DNA of 64,000 bases from Caulobacter segnis (GTDB lineage: Bacteria > Pseudomonadota > Alphaproteobacteria > Caulobacterales > Caulobacteraceae). Each line of letters starts with the position of its first letter. Position 1 is the stretch's first letter. The notes under the pieces are model-generated. The model worked only from the letters and a program-made list of their open reading frames with translations. It was not told the DNA's origin and did no database searches. This document shows positions 27,253-36,255 of this stretch, one piece after another. The translations under genes and the position numbers were made by a program. The stretch spans positions 4,092,001-4,156,000 of the forward strand of contig NZ_CP082923.1 of the NCBI RefSeq assembly GCF_019931575.1, written 5' to 3'.

Positions 27253-28689
27253 GTGGCTTCAGTTTCAAACGCTGGCCCGAGCGCCGGCATGAGCGCCGAG
27301 GGCGCGAAGGTCAACATGGCCTTCGTGGCCGCGATCGTCGCCGTCGCCACGATCGGCGGCTTCATGTTCGGCTATGACAGCGGCGTCATCAACGGCACGC
27401 AGGAAGGCCTGGAGAAGGCCTTCAATCTCAGCAAGCTGGGCACCGGCCTGAACGTCGGCGCCATCCTGATCGGCTGCGCCGTGGGCGCCTTCGCCGCCGG
27501 CCGTCTGGCCGACGTCTGGGGCCGCCGCACCGTGATGATCATCTCGGCCCTGCTGTTCCTGGTCAGCGCCCTGGGCACCGGCGCCTCGCACACCTCGCTG
27601 GTGTTCATCGCCTTCCGCCTGATCGGCGGCCTGGGCGTCGGCGCGGCCTCCGTGCTGTGCCCGGTCTACATCTCGGAAGTCACGCCCGCGAACATCCGCG
27701 GCCGCCTGTCGTCCGTGCAGCAGATCATGATCATCACCGGCCTGACCGGCGCGTTCGTGGCCAACTACGTGCTGGCCCATACCGCCGGCAGCTCGACCGC
27801 CGAGTTCTGGATGGGCCTGCCCGCCTGGCGCTGGATGTTCTGGATGCAGACCATCCCGGCCGCGATCTTCTTCTTCGCCCTGCTGGTCATCCCGGAAAGC
27901 CCGCGCTTCTTGGTCGCCAAGGGCAAGGACGCCGAGGCCGAGAAGGTCCTGTCGCGCCTGTTCGGCGCGGGCCAGGGCGCCAAGAAGGTCGATGAGATCC
28001 GCGCCTCGCTAGCCGTCGACCACCAGCCGAAGTTCTCGGACCTCTTGGACCCGGTGACCAAGAAGCTGCGCCCGATCCTGTGGGCCGGCCTGGTCCTGGC
28101 CGTGTTCCAGCAGCTGGTGGGCATCAACATTGTCTTCTACTACGGCTCGGTGCTGTGGCAGTCGGTGGGCTTCACCGAGGACGACAGCCTGAAGATCAAC
28201 ATCCTGTCGGGCGCTCTGTCGATCCTGGCCTGCCTGGCCACCATCGCCGTCATCGACAAGGTCGGCCGCAAGCCGCTGCTGCTGATCGGCTCGGCCGGCA
28301 TGGCCGTGACCCTGGGCGTGATGACCTGGTGCTTCTCGACCGCCACCACGGTCAACGGCGCCCTGCACCTGGACGCCAGCATCGGCCCGATCGCCCTGGT
28401 CGCCGCCAATCTCTACGTGATCTTCTTCAACCTCTCCTGGGGTCCGGTCATGTGGGTGATGCTGGGCGAGATGTTCCCCAACCAGATGCGCGGCTCGGCC
28501 CTGGCCGTCGCCGGCTTCGCCCAGTGGATCGCCAACTTCGCGATCTCGGTCAGCTTCCCGGCCCTGGCGGCGATCAGCCTGCCGATGACCTACGGGTTCT
28601 ACGCGGTCAGCGCCCTGGTCTCGTTCTTCCTGGTCCAGAAGCTGATCCACGAGACCCGTGGCAAGGAGCTGGAGGCGATGGAGGGCTGA
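27253..28689 (+). CDS. xylE: Sugar:proton symporter of the MFS, probable D-xylose transporter
   Basis: A 478-residue major facilitator (sugar porter) protein with 12 membrane helices. Diagnostic blocks are GGFMFGYDSGVINGT in helix 1, DVWGRRTVM after helix 2, PESPRFLVAKGK in the central loop, QQLVGINIVFYYG in helix 7, DKVGRKPLL, and a C-terminal sugar-porter end. It resembles C. crescentus CC0814, the D-xylose symporter of the inner membrane. GTG 27253 was chosen because GGGAGGA lies 5 bases before it; an ATG at 27238 is in frame but has no such site. It is divergent from the TonB receptor and followed by a terminator. Confidence 0.88.
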   Translation: MASVSNAGPSAGMSAEGAKVNMAFVAAIVAVATIGGFMFGYDSGVINGTQEGLEKAFNLSKLGTGLNVGAILIGCAVGAFAAGRLADVWGRRTVMIISALLFLVSALGTGASHTSLVFIAFRLIGGLGVGAASVLCPVYISEVTPANIRGRLSSVQQIMIITGLTGAFVANYVLAHTAGSSTAEFWMGLPAWRWMFWMQTIPAAIFFFALLVIPESPRFLVAKGKDAEAEKVLSRLFGAGQGAKKVDEIRASLAVDHQPKFSDLLDPVTKKLRPILWAGLVLAVFQQLVGINIVFYYGSVLWQSVGFTEDDSLKINILSGALSILACLATIAVIDKVGRKPLLLIGSAGMAVTLGVMTWCFSTATTVNGALHLDASIGPIALVAANLYVIFFNLSWGPVMWVMLGEMFPNQMRGSALAVAGFAQWIANFAISVSFPALAAISLPMTYGFYAVSALVSFFLVQKLIHETRGKELEAMEG

Positions 28690-28715
28690 GGCTCTTTCTC
28701 GACCGAAGACAAGGA

Positions 28716-28747
28716 ACGCCCGGGCGCTTTTCCCGGGCGTTTTTTTG
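28716..28747 (+). terminator. Rho-independent terminator after xylE
   Basis: CGCCCGGG and CCCGGGCG flank a 7-base loop and are followed by TTTTTTT. Confidence 0.92.
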
Positions 28748-28831
28748 TGCGGATTTCCGGGTCCGTGACGTTGTTACCACCCCAGCTTGGCCGCTCGGAA
28801 AAACGTCATAGAAATCAACCGTGACAAAGAA

Positions 28832-28845
28832 TGACACCGGTGGAC
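28832..28845. promoter_or_regulatory. Partial ACCGGT-type operator before the GH43 gene
   Basis: TGACACCGGTGGAC keeps a perfect left half and core of TGnnACCGGTnnCA, while the right end is AC instead of CA. It lies 67 bp before the ATG of the GH43 gene. Confidence 0.45.
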
Positions 28846-28912
28846 AGTCCGGCGCGCTTACCGCTAAGTGAGCGCCAACAGACGTAAGCGTACTCGTCGG
28901 GAGGAATACCCC

Positions 28913-30535
28913 ATGGTCGACATCAACCGCCGCGGCGCGCTGGGCTCGCTGCTGACCGGCGCGGGCTTGGCCGCCCTGCCCGCCTCGGGTGAAGCCGCGC
29001 AGATGGGCCTCCTGCCCGCCAAGAGCACCGGCGGCCCGACCTGGACCAAGGGCGTCGAGGGCCAGCGCAAGGCCGACCTGGGCGACGGCACGTTCCTGAA
29101 TCCGATCCTGGCCGGCGACCACCCCGACCCGTCGATCCTGAAGGACGGCGCCGACTACTACATGACCCACTCGTCGTTCGACGCCTATCCGGGCCTGCTG
29201 ATCTGGCATTCGCAGGACCTGGTGAACTGGACGCCGGTCACCACGACTCTGAAGACCAATGTCGGCTCGATCTGGGCCCCCGAGCTCTGCAAGCACAAGG
29301 GCCGCTACTACATCTACCTGCCGGCCAAGAAGCCGAACAACAACACCAGCTACGTGATCTGGGCCGACAAGATCGAGGGCCCGTGGTCCGAGCCGGTCGA
29401 CCTGAAGCTGCCGCGCTACATCGACCCCGGCCACGTGGTCGACGAGAAGGGCGAGCGGTGGCTGTTCCTGTCGGGCGGCGACCGCATCAAGCTGGCCCCG
29501 GACGGCCTGTCCACGGTCGGCGAGCCCGAGCATGTCTACAATCCGTGGCGCTATCCCGACACCTGGGACGTCGAGGGCTTCTCGCCCGAGGGCCCCAAGG
29601 TCATGCGCAAGGGCGAGTACTTCTATCTGGTCACCGCCGTGGGCGGCACGGCCGGCCCGCCGACCGGCCACATGGTCATCGTGGCCCGCGCCAAGTCCCT
29701 GGCCGGCCCGTGGGAGGACCACCCGCGCAATCCGATCGTCCGCACGGTCGACAACAGCGAGAAGTGGTGGTCGCGCGGCCACGCCACCCTGGTCGAGGGC
29801 CCGACGCCGGGCGACTGGTGGACCGTCTATCACGGCTACGAGAACGGCTATTACACCCTGGGCCGCCAGACCCTGCTGGCCCCGGTGACCTGGACCGCCG
29901 ACGGCTGGTTCGAGGTGGGCGGCGGCGACCTGTCGAAGCCGATCCCGAAACCCAAGGGCGGCAAGGCCGGCCCGCACGGCATGGCCCTGTCGGACGACTT
30001 CCAGGCCGACAAGTACGGCGTGCAGTGGAACTTCTTCGACCCCAAGCCGGACGAGCACCAGCGTCTGTCGCGCGCCAACGGCGTCCTGACATTGAAGGGC
30101 GCGGGCGAGGCCCCGTCCAGCGGCGCGCCGCTGATCTTCGTCAACGGCGACCAGGCCTACGAGATCGAGTGCGAGATCGAGGTCGATCCCGAGACCCGCG
30201 CCGGCCTGATCCTGTTCTACGACCGCCAGCTGTATGCCGGCCTGGGCTTCGATCAGAAGAACTTCGTCACCCACCAGTACGGCATCGAGCGCGGGCGCCC
30301 CGCGAACCCGCACGGCGCCAAGCTGCTGATGAAGCTGATCAACACCCGCCACATCGTCAGCTTCCACACCAGCGGCGACGGCGGGAAGACATGGCATCGC
30401 TTCGACCGGGGCATGGAGCTCAGCGGCTACCACCACAACGTCCGCGGCGGCTTCCTGATGCTGAAGCCGGGCATCTACGCAGCCGGCAAGGGCTCGGCCC
30501 GGTTCAGGAATTTCAAGTATCGGGCGCTGGACTGA
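28913..30535 (+). CDS. GH43 beta-xylosidase/alpha-L-arabinofuranosidase, Tat-exported
   Basis: A 540-residue GH43 enzyme acting on xylo- or arabinoxylo-oligosaccharides. The leader MVDINRRGALGSLLTGAGLAALP has twin arginines, so Tat export is likely. The five-bladed propeller has its three catalytic acids at D72 (GDHPDPSI, base), D171 (YIDPGHV, modulator) and E226 (FSPEGPKV, acid). A C-terminal concanavalin-like beta-sandwich begins near residue 362 (MALSDDFQADKYGVQWNF), as in GH43 enzymes with the beta-xylosidase C-terminal domain. GGGAGGA precedes the ATG at 28913. An ACCGGT-type site lies upstream, and repeat B plus an esterase gene lie downstream. Bond specificity is not decided by sequence alone. 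Confidence 0.9.
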   Translation: MVDINRRGALGSLLTGAGLAALPASGEAAQMGLLPAKSTGGPTWTKGVEGQRKADLGDGTFLNPILAGDHPDPSILKDGADYYMTHSSFDAYPGLLIWHSQDLVNWTPVTTTLKTNVGSIWAPELCKHKGRYYIYLPAKKPNNNTSYVIWADKIEGPWSEPVDLKLPRYIDPGHVVDEKGERWLFLSGGDRIKLAPDGLSTVGEPEHVYNPWRYPDTWDVEGFSPEGPKVMRKGEYFYLVTAVGGTAGPPTGHMVIVARAKSLAGPWEDHPRNPIVRTVDNSEKWWSRGHATLVEGPTPGDWWTVYHGYENGYYTLGRQTLLAPVTWTADGWFEVGGGDLSKPIPKPKGGKAGPHGMALSDDFQADKYGVQWNFFDPKPDEHQRLSRANGVLTLKGAGEAPSSGAPLIFVNGDQAYEIECEIEVDPETRAGLILFYDRQLYAGLGFDQKNFVTHQYGIERGRPANPHGAKLLMKLINTRHIVSFHTSGDGGKTWHRFDRGMELSGYHHNVRGGFLMLKPGIYAAGKGSARFRNFKYRALD

Positions 30536-30543
30536 TCCCAACA

Positions 30544-30672
30544 CCGATCTCCCCGGCGAAAGCCGGGGCCCAGATCGAACCCACGAGCGCTTGATAGGCG
30601 GACAGGGAGGTTGGCGCGAGCGCTCCAGCCTCCCAGGATGAATCTGGGTCCCGGCTTTCGCCGGGAAGACGG
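30544..30672. repeat. Inverted-repeat intergenic element, copy B
   Basis: It has the same arms as copy A: CCCCGGCGAAAGCCGGGGCC plus CAGATCGAACCC at the left, and GGATGAATCTGGGTCC plus CGGCTTTCGCCGGG at the right. It begins 9 bp after the GH43 stop and ends 10 bp before the next ATG. Confidence 0.8.
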
Positions 30673-30682
30673 GAGTGTTGAG

Positions 30683-31540
30683 ATGTTGTTGAGAGCTTTC
30701 GCGGCCGCCGCCCTGCTCCTCCTCCCCCTCGCCGCCCACGCCCAGGAGCCCCTGTTCAAGGCCCCGAAGATCGTGCTGGTCGGCGACTCCACCACCGCCG
30801 TGAACAGCGGCTGGGGCGGCGCCTTCTGCGCCAGGCATGTCAGCTCGAACGTCGCCTGCGTGAACCTGGGGCGCGGCGGGCGGTCCAGCCGCACCTATCG
30901 CGAGGAGGGCTCGTGGGCCCTGGCGCTGAAGGAGATGGGTTCGGGCGGCTTCGCCAAGACCTGGGTCCTGATCCAGCTGGGCCACAACGACCAGCCGGGC
31001 CGGCCCGAGCGCTCGACGGACCTCGTCACCGAGTTCCCGGCCAACATCAGGCGCTTCGTCGACGAGGCCCGCGCGGCCGGGGCGACGCCGGTGCTGGTCA
31101 CGCCGCTGATCCGCCGCCAGTTCAAGGACGGCCAGGTGCATGACGACCTCGCCCCCTGGGCCGACGCCATCCGAAAGGTCGCGGCCGAGACCGGGACGCC
31201 GCTGGTCGACCTGCACGCCCTGTCCAAGGCCGCCGTCCAGGCCCTGGGCCCGGTCGAGGCGATGAAGTTCGGCGAGATCCCGCCGCCGCCCGAGGTCGCG
31301 GCCGCCGCCCGGTCGGGCACGACCACCGGCGCGATGTTCTACGAGCCCGCCATTCCCGGCGCCGTGGTCCCGCCGCGCCCGCCGGCCGCGCCGCCGTCAC
31401 CGCCTGGCCCGATGGGCGAGTTCAAGCCGGTGTTCGACTACACCCACATCGGCCCCGAGGGCGCGGACTACTTCTCGGCCATGGTCGCCAAGGCCCTGGC
31501 CCAGGCGGTCCCGGAGCTGGGCCGCAACCTGCTGCCCTAG
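30683..31540 (+). CDS. CE12-like SGNH acetylesterase, exported, with a proline-rich insert
   Basis: A 285-residue exported SGNH hydrolase similar to rhamnogalacturonan/xylan acetylesterases (CE12). The signal peptide is MLLRAFAAAALLLLPLAAHA. Block I is VLVGDSTTA with nucleophile S36, block II is LGRGGRSSRTY, block III is QLGHNDQ with N102, and block V is DYTHIGPEGADYF with D252 and H255. Between blocks III and V, residues of about 195-248 form an unusual insert rich in proline (EIPPPPEVAAAARS and VVPPRPPAAPPSPPGP). CGGGAG lies upstream of the ATG at 30683. It probably works with the GH43 enzyme to remove acetyl groups. The last 4 bases overlap the convergent gene. Confidence 0.82.
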   Translation: MLLRAFAAAALLLLPLAAHAQEPLFKAPKIVLVGDSTTAVNSGWGGAFCARHVSSNVACVNLGRGGRSSRTYREEGSWALALKEMGSGGFAKTWVLIQLGHNDQPGRPERSTDLVTEFPANIRRFVDEARAAGATPVLVTPLIRRQFKDGQVHDDLAPWADAIRKVAAETGTPLVDLHALSKAAVQALGPVEAMKFGEIPPPPEVAAAARSGTTTGAMFYEPAIPGAVVPPRPPAAPPSPPGPMGEFKPVFDYTHIGPEGADYFSAMVAKALAQAVPELGRNLLP

Positions 31541-33132
31541 GCGCGCTGGCTGGCCTCCAGGAACGCCCGCAGGCCCTTCAGCAGTTCCTCGCGCTCGGCG
31601 TCGTTGGCGGCGGCCTTCAGGGTCTCGCCCAGCATGATCTGGAAGGCCGCGCGCTGATTGTGCCAGTCCAGCGCGCCCGGCGCCTTGGCCGGCAGGCGCG
31701 GCCGCGCCTCGCCCGCCCGGGCCGCCGCGCCCTCGCCCAGGACGAAGCCCTCGTCCAGCGCCGGAATGACCACCCGCTCGGCGGCGAAGCCCGCCGCCGC
31801 CAGCCGCGTGCTCAGCCCCAGGGCCGCGTCCGGCTCGCCGTGGGCGATGAACACCGTGCCCGACACCGGCTGACGGGCCTTGGCCCAGTCGACCAGCTCC
31901 GAGGCGTCGGCGTGGCCGGAATAGGCGTCCAGCTGGCGGATGCGGGCCCGCACCCGGATCTCGTCGCCTCGGATCGAGACGCGCGGCGCCCCGTCGGCCA
32001 GCAGGCGCCCCAGCGTGCCGGTCGCCTGGTAGCCGCACAGCAGCACCGTGGCCTCCTTGCGCCACAGCAGGCGCTTGAGGTGCTTGCGCACCCGGCCCGC
32101 GTCGCACATGCCGCTGGCCGCCAGGATCACGTGCCAGCCGCCCAGCCGCTCCAGCCCGTCGCTCTCGGCCGGCGAGTCCAGGAACCGCAAGCGCTCGGAG
32201 GGCCGCAGCGACTCGAAGGGGTTGGACTGGGTGCGCGGGTTCCAGCCGCGCGCCTGGAAGACCTTGGTCGCCTCGATGGCCAGCGGCGAGTCGAGGAAGA
32301 TGTCGCCGGACGGGACCTGGCCCTCCGCCATCAGGTCCAGCAGATCGACCAGCAGCTCCTGGCTGCGCTCGACGGCGAAGGCGGGGATCAGCAGCGGGCC
32401 GCCGGCGGCGTGGGCGGCGCGAACCTCCTCGGCCAGCTGCCGCCGGCGTCCGGCGCTATCGGCCCCCGTGCGCTCGCGATCGCCATAGGTTGACTCGATG
32501 ATCAGGTGGTCGACCCCGGCCGGCGCGTCGGGATCGTCGAGGAACGGGCTGTCGCCCGGCCCCAGATCGCCGGAGAACAGCAAGCGCTTGATCTGGCCCG
32601 GCGGGCCGACGTCGACCGCGATCGAGGCCGAGCCCAGCATGTGGCCGGCCGGCCACCAGGTGGCGGTTATGTCCTGCGCGATCCTGACCGGCTCGCCCAG
32701 CTTCACCTTGCTGAACTGGGCGGCGACGCGCTTGCCGTCCTGCGCGGTGTAGATCGCCTCGACCGGCGGCAGGCCCCGGCGCTGGTTGCGGCGGTTCAGG
32801 CTCTCGACCTCGTTCTCCTGGATGCCGCCCGCGTCGACCAGCATCACCGCGCCCAGGTCGCGCGTCGCCGCCGTGGCGTGGATCGGCCCCTCGAACCCGG
32901 CCAGCATCAGCTTGGGCAGCAGGCCAGAATGGTCGATGTGGGCGTGGGTCAGCAGGACGGCGTCGACCTTGCCCGCCTCGAACGGAAACGGCTGATAGTT
33001 CAGGGCCTTCAGCGTCTTGGAGCCCTGGAACATGCCGCAGTCGATCAGCACCGTGGCGTGCTCGGTGACGAGCCGGGCGCAGAAGCCGGTGACGCAGCCG
33101 GCGGCGCCGTGAAAGGTCAGGGTCGGGGTCAT
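31537..33132 (-). CDS. MBL-fold/beta-CASP RNA-processing-type exonuclease
   Basis: A 531-residue metallo-beta-lactamase fold protein with beta-CASP and Zn-dependent RMMBL parts, the architecture of CPSF73-like RNases. The metal motif is LTHAHIDHSGLLP, with further ligands in PAGHMLGSAS and FSGDLGPGDSP. The beta-CASP part has LIPAFAVERSQELL and VILAASGMCDAGRV. The C-terminal part has LDAYSGHADASEL. Cytoplasmic. It overlaps the CE12 gene by 4 bases, convergent, and is divergent from the LOG gene. RNA cleavage is the expected activity by family; no target can be named. Confidence 0.85.
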   Translation of the reverse strand: MTPTLTFHGAAGCVTGFCARLVTEHATVLIDCGMFQGSKTLKALNYQPFPFEAGKVDAVLLTHAHIDHSGLLPKLMLAGFEGPIHATAATRDLGAVMLVDAGGIQENEVESLNRRNQRRGLPPVEAIYTAQDGKRVAAQFSKVKLGEPVRIAQDITATWWPAGHMLGSASIAVDVGPPGQIKRLLFSGDLGPGDSPFLDDPDAPAGVDHLIIESTYGDRERTGADSAGRRRQLAEEVRAAHAAGGPLLIPAFAVERSQELLVDLLDLMAEGQVPSGDIFLDSPLAIEATKVFQARGWNPRTQSNPFESLRPSERLRFLDSPAESDGLERLGGWHVILAASGMCDAGRVRKHLKRLLWRKEATVLLCGYQATGTLGRLLADGAPRVSIRGDEIRVRARIRQLDAYSGHADASELVDWAKARQPVSGTVFIAHGEPDAALGLSTRLAAAGFAAERVVIPALDEGFVLGEGAAARAGEARPRLPAKAPGALDWHNQRAAFQIMLGETLKAAANDAEREELLKGLRAFLEASQRA

Positions 33133-33264
33133 CCGCGGGCGGTCCTCGAACGGAAGGGAACGCGATCCAAGACTTGCGAAAGGGCGCGCCGCCCTGATCT
33201 AGGTCAAGCCCGCGCGGCGATCGCCGCATAGTCTGCCCCTTTCGCACCAATCGAGCGATCCGCC

Positions 33265-34050
33265 GTGACCGAAGTCCCCCTGCCCACCAACGCCCCCGAC
33301 AACCGCGCCCAGCTGACCTCGCCGTCCTATCGGCTGGCGGCCCTCGACCAGGACTTCCTGCTGGGCGAGTCGATGCGCGGGGTGCGGTTCCTGCTGGAGT
33401 TCGCCAAGGCCGACGAGGCGCTGCGCCGCTGGGGCGTGCGTTCGACGGTCGTGGTCTTCGGCAGCGCCCGCGTGCGCGAGGACGGCCCTGGCCAGCAGGC
33501 GCGGTGGTACGCCGAGGCCCGCCGCTTCGGCGCCCTCGTCTCCGAGCGCGGCGGGGCCAAGGTGGAGAACGGCGACCACGTCCGCGACAACGTCATCGCC
33601 ACCGGCGGCGGCCCCGGCGTGATGGAGGCCGCCAATCGCGGGGCCTACGAGGCCGGCGCGCCGACCATCGGCTTCAACATCACCCTGCCGCGCGAGCAGA
33701 CCCCCAACCCGTACTGCACGCCGGACCTGACCTTCCGTTTCCACTATTTCGCCATGCGCAAGATGCACCTGGCGATGCGGGCCAACGCCCTGGTGGTGTT
33801 TCCCGGCGGCTTCGGCACCTTCGACGAGCTGTTCGAGATCCTGACCCTGCGCCAGACCAACAAGGCGCCGCCGATCCCGATCGTGCTGTTCGACGAGGCC
33901 TACTGGCGCTCGATCATCAATTTCGAAGCCCTGGTCGAGCACGGCATGATCGAAGCGGCCGACCTTGATTTGCTGCGCTTCGCCGACGACGCCGAGGACA
34001 CTTGGGCCGAACTGGTGCGGGGCGGGCTGAAGCTGCCCGAGGAGCCCTAG
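33265..34050 (+). CDS. LOG-family (lysine decarboxylase-like) nucleotide phosphoribohydrolase
   Basis: A 261-residue Rossmann-fold protein of the LOG family. The signature is PGGFGTFDELFE, preceded by ATGGGPGVMEAANRGAYEAG and VVVFGSARV. Members cleave ribose-5-phosphate from nucleoside monophosphates (in plants and some bacteria, cytokinin ribotides). This form is longer than the 190-residue LOG type because of an N-terminal extension. The GTG at 33265 gives MTEVPLPTNAPDN. It converges with the sensor kinase gene with a 4-base overlap. The cellular substrate is not evident. Confidence 0.85.
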   Translation: MTEVPLPTNAPDNRAQLTSPSYRLAALDQDFLLGESMRGVRFLLEFAKADEALRRWGVRSTVVVFGSARVREDGPGQQARWYAEARRFGALVSERGGAKVENGDHVRDNVIATGGGPGVMEAANRGAYEAGAPTIGFNITLPREQTPNPYCTPDLTFRFHYFAMRKMHLAMRANALVVFPGGFGTFDELFEILTLRQTNKAPPIPIVLFDEAYWRSIINFEALVEHGMIEAADLDLLRFADDAEDTWAELVRGGLKLPEEP

Positions 34051-35381
34051 GCCCCCGGCAGGACGATCGTCGCCGAAAGCCCGCCGCCCTCGCGATTGGC
34101 CAGGACCAGCCGGCCGCCGTGCGCCTGGGCCAGGGCCTGGACGATCGAGAGTCCCAGGCCCGCCCCGCCGGTCCGCCGGTTGCGCGAGGCCTCGCCGCGC
34201 TCGAACGGGGCGGTGATGCGGGCCAGCACCGCGTCGGGCAGGCCAGGGCCGCGATCCAGCACGGCGATGCGCGCCTCGCCCGCCGCGACCTCGGCCTCCA
34301 GGGTCACCGCGCCGCCATAGGCGACGGCGTTGTCGACGAGGTTGTTCAGCATCCGCCGCAGGGCGACCGGCGAGACCAGGGCGCTCACCGCCGGGCCGGG
34401 CGACAGGGTCAGGGCCTGGCCCATCTCGGCGCGCAGGGCGACCAGGACCTCCAGCTCGCGGCGGACCTCGACCGGCCGGGCGCCCTCGCCGCGTCCGGCC
34501 TCCTGGCGGGCGAACAGCAAGGTGTCGTCCAGCAGCTGGGCCATCTCGGCCAGGTCGCGGGTCGCCTTGGTCCGCTGCTCGGGGTCGGCGATGAACTCGG
34601 CCCGCAGGGTCAGGCGGGTCAGGTAGGTGCGCAGGTCGTGGGCGATGGCGGCCAGCATGCGGGTGCGCTCGTCGACCAGCCCCCGGATCCGACCGCGCAT
34701 GGTGTTGAAGGCGGTCGACAGCTCGCGGATCTCGCGCGGCCCCGTCGCGGAAAGCGGCGCCGCGTCCAGGTCGTCGCCGAACCGCGCCACCGCCCGGGCC
34801 AGGCCCTCGACCGGCCGCGTCGTCTGGCGCACGGCGACCAGGATCATCAGCAGGGTGACCGCCAACAGGGCGGCGCAGGCCAGGGTGACGCGGCCCAGAT
34901 AGCGGCGAGCCGCCTCCGGGGCGCGGCGGCGCAGGGTCAGCACCGATCCGTCCTCCAGCCGCACCGACAGGCGCAGGGCCGCGCGGCCGGGCATGAAGCC
35001 CTCGCGCAGCCGCCCGCCGCGCCGCACCTCGATCCGCCAGTCGCGCCCCGCCAGCGCCCGGTCATAGGCTGCGTAGCCGGGATCGCGGGCGTCGGCCGGG
35101 CGAGCCCGGCGCAGGGCGGCGGGGAAGTCCTTGTCGAGCGTGGCGCGGATCACCCCGGTGTCCAGCGCCTTCATCACCGCTGGCCGGGCCGACGGCGGCG
35201 AGGCGTCCAGGGCCTCGACCATGGCCACCGCCTCGGCCGGCTGCGGCAACTGGTAGAAGCGCACCCCGCCGCCGCTGCCGGTCGGCCAGATCAGCAGGGC
35301 CGCGCCCATGACCAAGAGGATCGTCAGCCCCGCCAGCAGGATGGCGGCGATGCGCGAGGAGAGGTTGTCCAGCAGCACCAT
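34047..35381 (-). CDS. Membrane sensor histidine kinase (EnvZ/RstB type)
   Basis: A 444-residue sensor kinase. Two membrane helices (about 10-32, IAAILLAGLTILLVMGAALLIWP; and about 165-190, LACAALLAVTLLMILVAVR) enclose a periplasmic sensor region of about 130 residues. A HAMP segment follows (RFGDDLDAAPLSATGPREIRELS region), then the phosphoacceptor box AAIAHDLRTYLTRL, N-box NNLVDNAVAYG and G-boxes DRGPGLPD and GGAGLGLSIV. It is translationally coupled to the regulator gene upstream: the stop and start share one base (TGATG). The signal is unknown. The divergent secreted-protein gene at 36256 is a likely target of the pair. Confidence 0.9.
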   Translation of the reverse strand: MVLLDNLSSRIAAILLAGLTILLVMGAALLIWPTGSGGGVRFYQLPQPAEAVAMVEALDASPPSARPAVMKALDTGVIRATLDKDFPAALRRARPADARDPGYAAYDRALAGRDWRIEVRRGGRLREGFMPGRAALRLSVRLEDGSVLTLRRRAPEAARRYLGRVTLACAALLAVTLLMILVAVRQTTRPVEGLARAVARFGDDLDAAPLSATGPREIRELSTAFNTMRGRIRGLVDERTRMLAAIAHDLRTYLTRLTLRAEFIADPEQRTKATRDLAEMAQLLDDTLLFARQEAGRGEGARPVEVRRELEVLVALRAEMGQALTLSPGPAVSALVSPVALRRMLNNLVDNAVAYGGAVTLEAEVAAGEARIAVLDRGPGLPDAVLARITAPFERGEASRNRRTGGAGLGLSIVQALAQAHGGRLVLANREGGGLSATIVLPGA

Positions 35382-36100
35382 CAGAGGCGCTCAACCGGCG
35401 CGCTGAACAGGTAGCCGCCGCCGCGCACGGTCTTGATCAGACCCTGCCCGCCCGCGCCCGAGGCCAGCTTGCGGCGAAGCCGGCCCAGCAGGACGTCGAT
35501 CGAGCGGTCGAAAGGGCTGGCGCTGCGGCCTCGCGTCCAGTCCAGCAGCTGGTCGCGGCTCAGCACCCGCTGGGCGTGGCGCAGGAAGGCCATCAGCAGG
35601 TCGTGCTCGCCGCCCGTCAGGACGACCGGCGCGCCGGCGGCGTCGAGCAGGTCGCGACTGGCGGAATCCAGCCGCCAGCCGGCGAAGCCGTAGACCTCGC
35701 CCGGCGGGACGGCGGCCACGCGATGGACGTCGCGCGTGCGGCGCAGGATGGCGCGGACGCGGGCCAAGAGCTCGCGCGGATTGTAAGGCTTGGCCAGGTA
35801 GTCGTCCGCGCCGATCTCCAGGCCGATCACCCGGTCGATGTCGTCGCCCTTGGCCGTGACCATCAGGATCGCCGTGTCGCCCGTGGCCCGCAGGCGGCGG
35901 CACAGCGACAGGCCGTCCTCGCCCGGCATCATGATGTCCAGCAGGACGAGGTCGACGCGGCGGCGGGCGGCCAGGCGGTCGAAGGCCGCGACGTCCTCGC
36001 AGCCCACGGCTTCCCAGCCCTCGCGGCGCAGCAGGCCCAGCGTCAGGTCGCGGATCTCGGCGTCGTCCTCGACGACCGCGATCAGGGTGTTGTCGATCAT
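35381..36100 (-). CDS. OmpR-family response regulator
   Basis: A 239-residue regulator with a receiver domain and a winged-helix DNA-binding domain. The phosphoacceptor is D55 in LVLLDIMMPGEDG; the acidic pair is in VVEDDAEI; the conserved Lys is in YLAKPYNP. The effector domain has LTGGEHDLLMAFLRHAQRVLSRDQLL and the final KTVRGGGYLF. MIDNTLIAVVEDD at 36100 was chosen because an earlier in-frame ATG (36151) only adds Arg/Gly-rich residues. It is the first gene of the regulator-kinase operon. Tandem TTTCG repeats 10 bp apart lie at 36159-36173, in the right place for an OmpR-type dimer. Confidence 0.92.
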   Translation of the reverse strand: MIDNTLIAVVEDDAEIRDLTLGLLRREGWEAVGCEDVAAFDRLAARRRVDLVLLDIMMPGEDGLSLCRRLRATGDTAILMVTAKGDDIDRVIGLEIGADDYLAKPYNPRELLARVRAILRRTRDVHRVAAVPPGEVYGFAGWRLDSASRDLLDAAGAPVVLTGGEHDLLMAFLRHAQRVLSRDQLLDWTRGRSASPFDRSIDVLLGRLRRKLASGAGGQGLIKTVRGGGYLFSAPVERL

Positions 36101-36158
36101 GGCCAAAGCCTTGCCCCAGCCGCGCGGCGCGGAAAAGGCCGAGCGGCCCACGATTACA

Positions 36159-36173
36159 TTTCGACACGTTTCG
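36159..36173. promoter_or_regulatory. Tandem TTTCG repeat, candidate OmpR-type binding site
   Basis: TTTCG at 36159-36163 and again at 36169-36173 are spaced one helical turn apart in a short AT-richer patch between the divergent regulator and secreted-protein genes. Direct repeats with 10-11 bp spacing are typical for OmpR-family dimers. Confidence 0.3.
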
Positions 36174-36255
36174 TCGGCGGCGGAACATCAAGGCGAGCCA
36201 TGCGGCGTGTTTTCTGTGCGGCGACGAGGGACGTCACAATTCGATGGAAGACACG

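Noticed and set aside
30611..30682. Longer start of the CE12-like gene at 30611
   Set aside because: It would encode part of repeat B and lose the signal peptide at the N-terminus; the ATG at 30683 has CGGGAG upstream.
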